Assembly: GCF_030409805.1 (NCBI RefSeq)
Contig: NZ_JAUFQP010000015.1
Coordinates: 1-64,000, forward strand
Source: Algibacter miyuki
GTDB taxonomy: Bacteria; Bacteroidota; Bacteroidia; Flavobacteriales; Flavobacteriaceae
Direction of reading: 5' to 3'
Length of the DNA: 64,000 nucleotides
Shown here: piece after piece, positions 35,799 through 45,200 of the stretch
Position numbering within the stretch: the first letter of the stretch is position 1
Layout: each line of letters starts with the position of its first letter
The notes under the pieces: generated by a model
The model's input: the letters and a program-made list of their open reading frames with translations, nothing else
Databases searched by the model: none
Told to the model about the DNA's origin: nothing
Translations under genes and position numbers: made by a program

Positions 35799-38700
35799 AT
35801 GAAGCAAAAGTACGTCTTACTGAAATTTTTATTTGTATTCTTTTTATCGCCATTATGTGCACAAAATAATCCGATACCAACCGTAGAATACCAAGCACTT
35901 GTAGATTTTTACAATGTTATGGGAGGTGATAATTGGATTACTAAATGGGATATTACTACAAATAATTTACACACTACAGACTGGCATGGGGTTGTGGTTG
36001 AAAACGAACATGTAGTTGAAATTATTTTACCTAGAAATCGAGTTATTGGTGCTATTTCTTCAACTTTTAGCAACCTGAAACACCTTCGTAAACTAGATTT
36101 AACATCTAATTCGGGATCTTATGGAAATGATTTAAGTGCCACTGATTTAGGTAATCTGTCCGGTTTAGAAAGTTTGGAAGATTTAACTCTAAGTTATTGC
36201 AAACTATCTGGAACTATCCCAAGTTCTTGGTCGCAGTTAACCAAGCTTAAAAACTTAAATTTATATTATAACACCTTCGAAGGTATTATTTTTAGTGAGA
36301 TAGGGAATTTAACAGACTTAGAAACTATTAATTTATCATTTAATGGCTTCACAACTATTCCGGCTTCCATAGGGAATTTAGGCAAGTTAAAAACTTTAAA
36401 TTTATCCTATAATAAGCTTACAGGATTACCAGAAGAACTAGAAGACTTAACGAGTTTAACGTCTCTAAATGTAAATTCCAATGCAATTTCGGATATCGAA
36501 GCTTTCTTACCAGCCAGTGTTTATTTACCCGTAAGTTCGCAAGTGCTAACATTGGATGAGTTTGTATATAATGGAGAAGACGTGCTTCTAACGACTTTGC
36601 CGAATATTACCCGTTACGATCGGAACAAGAATGATTTTTCTGCATTAAATCGTTTTTACGTTAGAATTAATGGTAGTAATATTCAAACCTATATTACCAT
36701 GAATGCCGATGGCAGTTTATTAATCCCAAAAGATTATTTAAATTCCTTAACGGAAGATAAAGAGGTGTCATTATACCAAACTTCTGGTTCTGCCAATGCA
36801 TCAATTATTACGTTTGCCGAAACCACAGTCGATTTGGAAGACGTTACGGATATCGAATACCAAGCCCTCGTTGATTTTTATAATGCTACCGGTGGAGATA
36901 CTACTTGGCAAACCAAATGGGATGTGAGCGTTAATAATTTAAACTTAGGTGCATGGTATGGTTTGGTTATTGAAGACGGGCATATTGTAGAAATAAATTT
37001 ACCTAGAAACCGAGTTAATGGTGCTATTCCGGCTTCATTTAGTGATTTAAAATTTCTAAGAAAACTCGATTTAACATCTACAACTAATTACTATGCAAAC
37101 GATTTAAGTACTACCGATTTAGATCATTTATCAGGCTTAGAAAGTTTAGAAGATTTAAGCTTGAGTTATTGTAAACTTAGCGGAAACATCCCGGATTCGT
37201 GGTCGGCATTAACCAATTTAAAATTTTTAAATCTTAGTCATAATACCTTTTCAGGAACGGTATTTAGTGGTATTGGAGATTTAACTGCATTAGAAAGTAT
37301 TGACTTGTCATATAATCAGTTCGAAGCGGTGCCATCATCCTTTGGAGCGCTAGTGAATTTAAAAACGTTAACATTAAATAACAACAATTTTGAAGGCCCC
37401 ATTTTTGGAGAAATAAGCAGTTTAACAGCCTTAGAAACCATCAATTTCTCATACAATGGTTTTACTACAATTCCAACTTCCATAGGGAGTTTAGTCAATC
37501 TGAAAACCTTCAATTTAACATATAATAAGCTCACAGGATTACCGGAAGAACTAGAAGACTTAACGAGTTTAACGTCTCTAACTGTAAATTCCAATGCAAT
37601 TTCGGATATAGAAGCTTTCTTACCTACCAGTGTTTATTTACCCGTAAGTTCGCAAGTAATAACATTGGATGAGTTTGTGTATAATGGAGATGATGTGCTG
37701 CTAACTAATTTACCAAACATTACCCGTTACGATCGGAATAAGAATGATTTTTCAGCATTAAATCGTTTTTACTTTAGAATAGATGGTAGTAATATTCAAA
37801 CCTATCTTACCATGAATGCCGATGGTAATTTATTAATACCAAAAGATTATTTAAGTGCTGTAGCAGAAGATAAAGTGGTGTCGTTATACCAAACTTCTGG
37901 TTCGGCCAGTGCATCAACAATTAGTTTTGCTGAAACCACAGTAGATTTACCTGGCGTACCAGAAATTGAATATCAAGCTTTAGTCGATTTTTATAATGCT
38001 ACAGGAGGAGATACTAATTGGCAAACTAAATGGGATGTGAGCGTTAACAACCTTAATTTGGGAGCATGGTATGGTTTAGTGATCGAGGATGGGCATATTG
38101 TTGAAATTAATTTGCCTAGAAACCGGGTTAATGGTGCTATTCCAGCTTCTTTTAGTGATTTAAAATTTCTAAGAAAACTCGATTTAACATCTACAACTAA
38201 TTATTATGCAAACGATTTAAGTACTACCGATTTAGATCATTTATCAGGCTTAGAAAGTTTAGAAGATTTAAGCCTGAGTTACTGTAAACTTAGCGGAAAC
38301 GTCCCGGATTCGTGGTCGGCATTAACCAATTTAAAATTTTTAAATCTTAGTCATAATACCTTTTCAGGAACGGTATTTAGTGATATTGGAGATTTAACAG
38401 CATTAGAAAGTATTGACTTGTCATATAATCAGTTCGAAGCGGTGCCATCATCCTTCGGAGCGTTAGTGAATTTAAAAACGTTAACATTAAATAACAACAA
38501 TTTTGAAGGCCCTATTTTTGATGAGATAAGTAGTTTAACAGCATTAGAAGATATCAATTTTTCATACAATGGTTTTACTACAATTCCAACTTCCATAGGA
38601 AGTTTAGTTAATCTGAATACCTTCAATTTAACATATAATAAACTTACGGTATTACCAGAAGAACTAGAAGACTTAACAAGTTTAACGTCTTTAAATGTAA

Positions 38701-41700
38701 ATTCTAATGAAATTTCGGATATCGAAGCTTTTTTACCAACTAGTGTGTATGTACCTGTCAGTTCACAAAGAATAACGTTGGATGAGTTTGTTTACAATGG
38801 TGAAGAAATTCTGTTAACCAATTTGCCAAATATTACACGCTATGATCGGAATAAGAATGATTTTTCAGCATTAAATCGTTTTTACTTTAGAATAGATGGT
38901 AGTAATATTCAAACCTATCTTACCATGAATGCCGATGGTAGTTTATTAATTCCTAAAGATTATTTAAACACCTTAACGGAAGATAAAGTGGTGTCGTTGT
39001 ACCAAACTTCTGGTTCTGCCAGCGCATCACTTATTACGTTTGCCCAAACTACAGTCGATTTAGAAGAAGTAGCAGATATTGAATATCAAGCCTTAGTCGA
39101 TTTTTATAATGCAACAGGAGGTGTAGATTTTTGGCAAACCAAATGGGATGTGAGTGTTAACAACCTTAATATGGGCGCATGGCATGGTTTAGTGATTGAG
39201 GAGGGGCATATTGTTGAAATTAATTTGCCACAAAATAGACTTAATGGAGCTATTCCATTATCGTTTAGTGATTTAAAATTTCTTAAAAAATTAGATTTAA
39301 GTTCTAGTTATTCAAACTACTATAATAACAATTTAAGTACTACCGATTTAGCCAATTTATCGGGCTTAGAGCGTTTGGAAGAGTTGAATTTAAGCTATTG
39401 TAAAATAGCGAATACGCTTCCAAGTTCATGGTCGCAATTAACCAATCTAAAACATATTGTTTTAAGTAATAACACACTAGAAGGTGCTGTTTTTAGTGAG
39501 ATTGGTAACTTGGTTTTATTAGAATCTATCGATTTTTCTCGAAATAATTTAACCGCAATTCCTGCAACTTTAGGCTATTTAACTAATTTAAAGTCATTAA
39601 ATCTAAGTTATAATGCTATAAACTCTTCAGATACCGATTTTTCGTCATTGCCATTAACAGAGCTAAATTTTAACTACCAAGATATTCAAATTGAAAGTAT
39701 CGAAATTGGAGCAAACGAAATTAATATAGATTTACCAATACCTTTAACTGTTGCGCTTAATGATGAAGTAGTCACGTTGGATGCAACTAACGAATTTCAA
39801 TTATATGTAAATAATGTTTATCAAAAAACAAGCTTTTCAAACAACGGGAAATTAGTGTTTTCTAATATTAATTTACTCAATTTACAAGTTACCGATAAAT
39901 TGAGAGTTTATCAAATTAACGGCCTATCAGCGTATTCAAATATATATTATGATAGCGTAACATTTGGAGCTCCGTTAGTAGACGAAGAGTTTGAAATTCT
40001 GAAAACCATATATAATGAAACCAATGGTGGATCGTGGATTAATACTTGGGACATTTCCGAAAACAACCTGCATATTGAAAGTTGGTTTGGGGTTAGTATT
40101 AAGGATGGCCATGTAGTATCTCTAAACTTATTTAATAATAACTTAACGGGGATTATTCCTGAAGATATTACAGGTTTACCAAATCTAAAAACGTTGATAT
40201 TAAGTACAAACAATCTTAGCGGAAGCATTCCGGAAAGTATCAATTTACTTACAGCACTAGAAAGTTTGGATATAAGCTCTAATATGATTTCTGGAACAAT
40301 TCCTACAGGAATTTCAGAATTACAAAATTTGAAGAAATTTGCCATTGGAAATAATCAGTTTTCAGGAACTATTCCAGCTGTTTTATCCGATTTTTCAGTG
40401 TTAGAATATTTGGATATTTCGAGCAATAGTTTTAGTCATGTAGATAAAAAACTGTACTACGATTATACCAATACTTATATCGATTTACGAAACCAAATTA
40501 TTAATACCAATACGGTTTTAAGCCTTGAAGGCGATCAATTAATAGTTGATTTGGGTAATGTGGCAACCTATGATTTGGAAAACAATAATTTCGAGGCTAA
40601 AAACACGTTTGTCCTTTTAGTAGACGATGTAACGCATACCACAACCACCACAAACGACTTAGGTGAAATAATATTTACCAATGTTCGCGTTGGTGAAATT
40701 CCTTCGGAAGCAAAAATATCGATTCGCCAAACCACGGGAACGTTTAGAAATACCGAATTCAATTATTTAGGTATTGAAGATAAATCGAATATCCCCGTTA
40801 CGGCAACAGAATATCAAGCTTTGGTTTCGTTTTATAACAGTTTAGGAGGCAATCAATGGACGAATTCTTGGGATACCACATCTAATGATTTACACAGCAA
40901 CAAATGGTATGGCGTTAGCACTTATGATGGGCACATTGTAGCCATTGATTTAAGTGGTAATAATTTATCCAATACGGTACCAGATATTTTTGACGATTTA
41001 CCGTATTTAAATAAATTGAATTTATCATCTAACCATATCACGACAATGACTGCGGTTTTACCAGCAGATGTTGATGTGAGTTTAGACCGCCAAGTGGTTG
41101 ATGTTGGTGAAATCGACCTGAATAAGGAAACCGTTATTACCGATTTCAGTTTAAATAGATACAATCACGCTCAACAAGGTTTTAATAATCAGACTTATAA
41201 TTTGAAAATCGGTAGTTTTTTACGCACCGTTAACCTCGCAGAAACAGGTGTTAAATTAATAGATTTAATTCGAGTTTGGAAAATTCCGAGTAATGAAAAA
41301 GTGGAATTAAGGCAGGTTTCTGGAGACGCCAAAAACAGTATTATCAATTATTACTTGCAATACGAAGCTGGCGATTCCAACCTTGATAGCAACCTGAATG
41401 TTTTAGATATTCAAACGTCTATAAATTATATTCTGAATAATTATGTGTATTACTTCAACTATAACGCTGCCGATATTGATGGTGATGATAATATCAGCAT
41501 TTTAGATGTTATCAAACAAGTTAATATTATTCAAAGCCAAGAAGTGGTACCGGAGAATAGAAGTGCTGTTATAGGAAAAACAAGTAACGGTCCCGTTTCA
41601 AAATTAAGAATAGAAAATGGTCTTTTATGGCTTGATACTAATGGAAATGATGTGGCAAGTTTAGAAATTCTTATAAAAGGAACAACCAAAGAAGCGCTTA

Positions 41701-42197
41701 CAGAACGTCTGTCGTCGCTTGGTTTTACGGTAAACCTGGTGAATAAAGGTGAGTATGTTAGCATGATTGCCTATGGGTTTAATGCCATTCTAAATGGGGA
41801 AATTGAATTGGCTAAGATCGATGCTGAAAACATAAGTATTAAGTCGGTTATTTTATCTGATGTTAATGCGGATGAAATTTCATCTGAAATTATGGAATCT
41901 ACGTTAAGTACCGATGTATCGGAAATGTTAAACACCTCTAATATATACAATTTCCCAAATCCGTTTAAAGTAGAAACCACGCTTGATTTTTACATTGAAA
42001 GCGCATCTTCAAAAGCTACATTATCTATTTATGATATGAGCGGTAGACTGGTAGAAAAAATAATTTTGAAAAACCTGACTTTAGGGAAAAATCAATACCG
42101 TTTTAAACGGAAGCAAATGGCATCAGGTATGTATTTCTATCACATAAATTCCAATGGAGCCAGAACAATTTTAAAAGGAAAAATGACTATTGAATAA
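35799..42197 (+). CDS. Giant T9SS surface protein with plant-type LRR modules and a C-terminal dockerin
   Basis: 2132 residues, signal peptide ending SPLCAQ. Six modules follow, each starting with an LRRNT-like YQALVDFYNATGG...W cap and several leucine-rich repeats of the extracellular plant type (LxxLxxLNLSxNxxxGxxP). Modules 1-4 end in a beta-sandwich unit with YQTSGSA. Modules 2 and 3 are exactly 1113 bp long and nearly identical in DNA. At 1855-1912 is a type I dockerin with two complete calcium loops (D1859, N1861, D1863, N1867, D1870; D1892, D1894, D1896, S1900, D1903). A beta-rich region follows, then a type A T9SS sorting domain (about 2050-2132, NFPNPF, YDMSGRLV, GMYFYHI). A cohesin-bearing protein is encoded 28 bases downstream. 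Confidence 0.88.
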   Translation: MKQKYVLLKFLFVFFLSPLCAQNNPIPTVEYQALVDFYNVMGGDNWITKWDITTNNLHTTDWHGVVVENEHVVEIILPRNRVIGAISSTFSNLKHLRKLDLTSNSGSYGNDLSATDLGNLSGLESLEDLTLSYCKLSGTIPSSWSQLTKLKNLNLYYNTFEGIIFSEIGNLTDLETINLSFNGFTTIPASIGNLGKLKTLNLSYNKLTGLPEELEDLTSLTSLNVNSNAISDIEAFLPASVYLPVSSQVLTLDEFVYNGEDVLLTTLPNITRYDRNKNDFSALNRFYVRINGSNIQTYITMNADGSLLIPKDYLNSLTEDKEVSLYQTSGSANASIITFAETTVDLEDVTDIEYQALVDFYNATGGDTTWQTKWDVSVNNLNLGAWYGLVIEDGHIVEINLPRNRVNGAIPASFSDLKFLRKLDLTSTTNYYANDLSTTDLDHLSGLESLEDLSLSYCKLSGNIPDSWSALTNLKFLNLSHNTFSGTVFSGIGDLTALESIDLSYNQFEAVPSSFGALVNLKTLTLNNNNFEGPIFGEISSLTALETINFSYNGFTTIPTSIGSLVNLKTFNLTYNKLTGLPEELEDLTSLTSLTVNSNAISDIEAFLPTSVYLPVSSQVITLDEFVYNGDDVLLTNLPNITRYDRNKNDFSALNRFYFRIDGSNIQTYLTMNADGNLLIPKDYLSAVAEDKVVSLYQTSGSASASTISFAETTVDLPGVPEIEYQALVDFYNATGGDTNWQTKWDVSVNNLNLGAWYGLVIEDGHIVEINLPRNRVNGAIPASFSDLKFLRKLDLTSTTNYYANDLSTTDLDHLSGLESLEDLSLSYCKLSGNVPDSWSALTNLKFLNLSHNTFSGTVFSDIGDLTALESIDLSYNQFEAVPSSFGALVNLKTLTLNNNNFEGPIFDEISSLTALEDINFSYNGFTTIPTSIGSLVNLNTFNLTYNKLTVLPEELEDLTSLTSLNVNSNEISDIEAFLPTSVYVPVSSQRITLDEFVYNGEEILLTNLPNITRYDRNKNDFSALNRFYFRIDGSNIQTYLTMNADGSLLIPKDYLNTLTEDKVVSLYQTSGSASASLITFAQTTVDLEEVADIEYQALVDFYNATGGVDFWQTKWDVSVNNLNMGAWHGLVIEEGHIVEINLPQNRLNGAIPLSFSDLKFLKKLDLSSSYSNYYNNNLSTTDLANLSGLERLEELNLSYCKIANTLPSSWSQLTNLKHIVLSNNTLEGAVFSEIGNLVLLESIDFSRNNLTAIPATLGYLTNLKSLNLSYNAINSSDTDFSSLPLTELNFNYQDIQIESIEIGANEINIDLPIPLTVALNDEVVTLDATNEFQLYVNNVYQKTSFSNNGKLVFSNINLLNLQVTDKLRVYQINGLSAYSNIYYDSVTFGAPLVDEEFEILKTIYNETNGGSWINTWDISENNLHIESWFGVSIKDGHVVSLNLFNNNLTGIIPEDITGLPNLKTLILSTNNLSGSIPESINLLTALESLDISSNMISGTIPTGISELQNLKKFAIGNNQFSGTIPAVLSDFSVLEYLDISSNSFSHVDKKLYYDYTNTYIDLRNQIINTNTVLSLEGDQLIVDLGNVATYDLENNNFEAKNTFVLLVDDVTHTTTTTNDLGEIIFTNVRVGEIPSEAKISIRQTTGTFRNTEFNYLGIEDKSNIPVTATEYQALVSFYNSLGGNQWTNSWDTTSNDLHSNKWYGVSTYDGHIVAIDLSGNNLSNTVPDIFDDLPYLNKLNLSSNHITTMTAVLPADVDVSLDRQVVDVGEIDLNKETVITDFSLNRYNHAQQGFNNQTYNLKIGSFLRTVNLAETGVKLIDLIRVWKIPSNEKVELRQVSGDAKNSIINYYLQYEAGDSNLDSNLNVLDIQTSINYILNNYVYYFNYNAADIDGDDNISILDVIKQVNIIQSQEVVPENRSAVIGKTSNGPVSKLRIENGLLWLDTNGNDVASLEILIKGTTKEALTERLSSLGFTVNLVNKGEYVSMIAYGFNAILNGEIELAKIDAENISIKSVILSDVNADEISSEIMESTLSTDVSEMLNTSNIYNFPNPFKVETTLDFYIESASSKATLSIYDMSGRLVEKIILKNLTLGKNQYRFKRKQMASGMYFYHINSNGARTILKGKMTIE
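36855..39080 (+). repeat. Recent tandem duplication, 1113-bp coding modules of the LRR gene
   Basis: The module start GAATA(C/T)CAAG occurs at 36855, 37968 and 39081, exactly 1113 bases (371 codons) apart. Between 37021-37440 and 38134-38553 nearly every base agrees and most differences are silent. Modules 1 (start 35886) and 4 are related but diverged. Such identity points to recent duplication or ongoing gene conversion. Confidence 0.9.
41361..41535 (+). other. Dockerin domain region
   Basis: Encodes two F-hand calcium loops separated by about 20 residues: GDSNLDSNLNVLD and ADIDGDDNISILD, each followed by a short helix (IQTSINYILNN and VIKQVNIIQ). Positions 1, 3, 5, 9 and 12 of both loops carry Asp, Asn or Ser ligands as in clostridial type I dockerins. 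Confidence 0.85.
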
Positions 42198-42225
42198 CAT
42201 TAAGATAACTAACTAATAAACGATT

Positions 42226-45200
42226 ATGAAAGCTATTAAAATTACTTTATTACTGTTGTCTCTAATCACAACAGCATTCGGGCAAAACAGCCTTACTATA
42301 GAAAACTTGGAGGCCGCACCTGGCGAAAATACAAAGGTGATTATTGCGTTGGAAAACAGCGATAATATTTCGGGGTTTCAATTTAAAATTAAGGTGCCTA
42401 ACGGTTTAATATTGAAAGAAAAAGAAGCCGTATTTACAGGAAGAGCTTCCAATCATGTTATTTATCCTAAAGCTTTGGGTAATGGCACATATTTATTGTT
42501 AGGGTTCTCAGGAACAAACACCAACTTTACTGGGAGTTCTGGTGGTTTAATTGAAATTCCAATAGAGATTCCATTAAATTATCAAGCTGGAGAAACTTAC
42601 AATATCACACTTTTAGATGTTATTGTGAGTTCTAGCAATGGGGAAGATTTAGGAAGTAATCATCAAGATGGTGTTTTAACTATTGTTGAAGGCGAAAATC
42701 CCGATTTAGAAGTGGATGCTATTAGTGTTTTACAAGCCGATATTTTGCCTAATGCCGTAAGTAATATTAGTTGGAATGTTGAAAATGTTGGTTTAGCAGC
42801 AGCTATTGGCGGATGGCGAGAACAGGTAGCGTTAGTGTCTCAAACCAACGGGAAAAAATATATTATCGGATATGCATATTATAATAATACTCTTTTAGAA
42901 GGCGCATCAATAGACAGATCTTTAGAGGTTAACATTCCACAAATTATCGGTTTTGATGGCGATGTAAAGATTGAAGTTTCCTTAGTTACCAATTCGGGTG
43001 TTAAAGAGCCTACGAGTGCTAAAGAGAATAATATTGCAGTTTCAGCGGAAACAAAAACCTTATTAAAGCGTTTGATTTTTACATTAGATAAAAAACAAAT
43101 TATTGAAAGTTCGGACGATTTGTTACGTTTCACTTTAAAAAGAAGTGGAAATACGGAAATTGCAGAAAATTTTACCATTTCAACAACAGCAACGGGGGCT
43201 TTTAATTTACCCGCTACACTAACTATTGCAGAAAATGCTTCGTCTAACTTTTTATATGTAAATCCTATTGATAATGCGTCTTATGAAGGCGATAGAGATA
43301 TAGAAATACAAGCCATAGGTTCAGGCTACGCCGAAGAATTAGTAAATTTAAAATTATTAGACGACGAAAAAGTAATACTTACTTTAAGCCATCCAGAAAC
43401 ATATAACACCACCGTTGGTAGCACTATACCATTTACACTAAATGCGAGTTTTAGTGTAAACAGCGATCAGGTTATCGATATTTCTACAGATAAATCTGGG
43501 CGATTGGCATTGCCAAGCACCGTAACGTTATTAGCAGGTACACAAAGTGTTTCTTTTGATGCTAGTATTAAAGATACGGGAGCTATCAATAAGGCTACAG
43601 CTGCTAATGTTTTTGCTAAAGCAGACGGCTATATCACGGCTATTAAAGACATCCAGTTAGGTTCTATAAACATTCCAAACTTCACATTAGATATCAGTCC
43701 AAGTCAAATTTCGGAAGGCGATGGCATTAAAGCGTCGTATTTTACCTTAAGAAGAACAGACCATTTAGATAAAACGGCGACAGTAAAAATTAGTGCCAGT
43801 ATAGCCAACCAATTAATTTTACCTTCGGAAATTTTATATAAAGTTGGCGAGTCTGAAAAAACATTTAATATTGGTGCTGTCAATAATTCTGAAGTTGAAG
43901 GAGAACGTACTGTTACGGTAACATCTCAAATTAAATTTGACGGTTGTGCTTGTGTTGATGCTAACGATATAAATGCGTCGGTAAGCAGCGATATCACTAT
44001 TTTGGATAACGACGGGTTAGCTTTAAGTGTAAAAATTTCGCCATCTACCATAAAAGCAGGAGCCGTTAATAATAAGCTCATTGTTTCTAGAAACACCAAT
44101 AACCCAACCATTCTTCAAGATCCGGTAGAAGTAACACTTTCAAACGATTTAGCACATATTGTGGAACTTCCAAGTACAGTGACTATTCCGGCAGGAGAAA
44201 AATCTGTAGAGCTATCTTTCAACACTAGTATTGACCCAAATCAAACGGGTGATGAAAGTGTGAGAATTCAGGCGGAAGCCACAGATTATACTACGGGATA
44301 TGGATGGATTCTAATTTCAAATCAGAATAAACCAGATGCTTCAATTATAGATATAACAACCATTGAAACTCCAGAAGCAGGGCAAACTATTACTGTACAT
44401 ACTTTTATACAAAACCAAGGGAATGTAAGCTTTCCTACTAATAGTAAAATAGATTATTATTTATCTAAAACCGCTAATATTGGCATCTTAAAACCCTTTG
44501 TATCTACTATAATTAATAAAGCTATTGCGGTAGATGCCACTTATGAGCATATTGAAGATGTGGAGCTTCCTAATTTCTCAGGAGATTATCACCTTATTGC
44601 GGCCATAAATAGCGATTATTCTATTACAGAATTAGATTATGAAAACAATCAGAACCAGATAGCGTTGAGTCTTTCACCAGCTTATGCTGTGCAAATTTCA
44701 CTTAACAAATCGGTTTATAATACGAACGAAAGGGTCGAAGTTTCTGGAACCGCAAAAACAGCATCAGGTGATAACGTACCAAATGCAGAAATTGCTTTAA
44801 AAATTGAAAATACTGAATTTAAAAAGGATTATACAATCACGACCGATGCTAGTGGAAATTTTGTTTTTGAATACCTACCGTTTGAGAATGAAAACGGCTC
44901 GTACAACGTAACCGCATGTTTTCCGGGAGAAGCCATTGCACCACAAGCTAGTTTTGAATTGTTAGGTTTTGAAATTATCGGGAAACCACAGTTTATAAAA
45001 TGGGAAACATTAGCCAATACATCTTTAGGAAAGGAGTTAAGGTTAAAAAACAATACCAATACGAGGTTAACAGGTGTGATGATTAACATACCAGAAGGTT
45101 CTGAATTCTCTATCGATCAAACTCCTATGGATATTGAGCCAGGAGCTACCATTGTATTTCCTTTTGATGTGGTGTCTATGGATGCCAGTGCAGAGTTAAA

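Noticed and set aside
37316-38626. Two nearly identical minus-strand frames inside the LRR modules
   Set aside because: They are antisense copies of the duplicated LRR modules and repeat only because the modules repeat.
36855-39080. Large direct repeats that could indicate a mobile element
   Set aside because: The repeats are in-frame protein modules with no transposase, inverted ends or target duplications.
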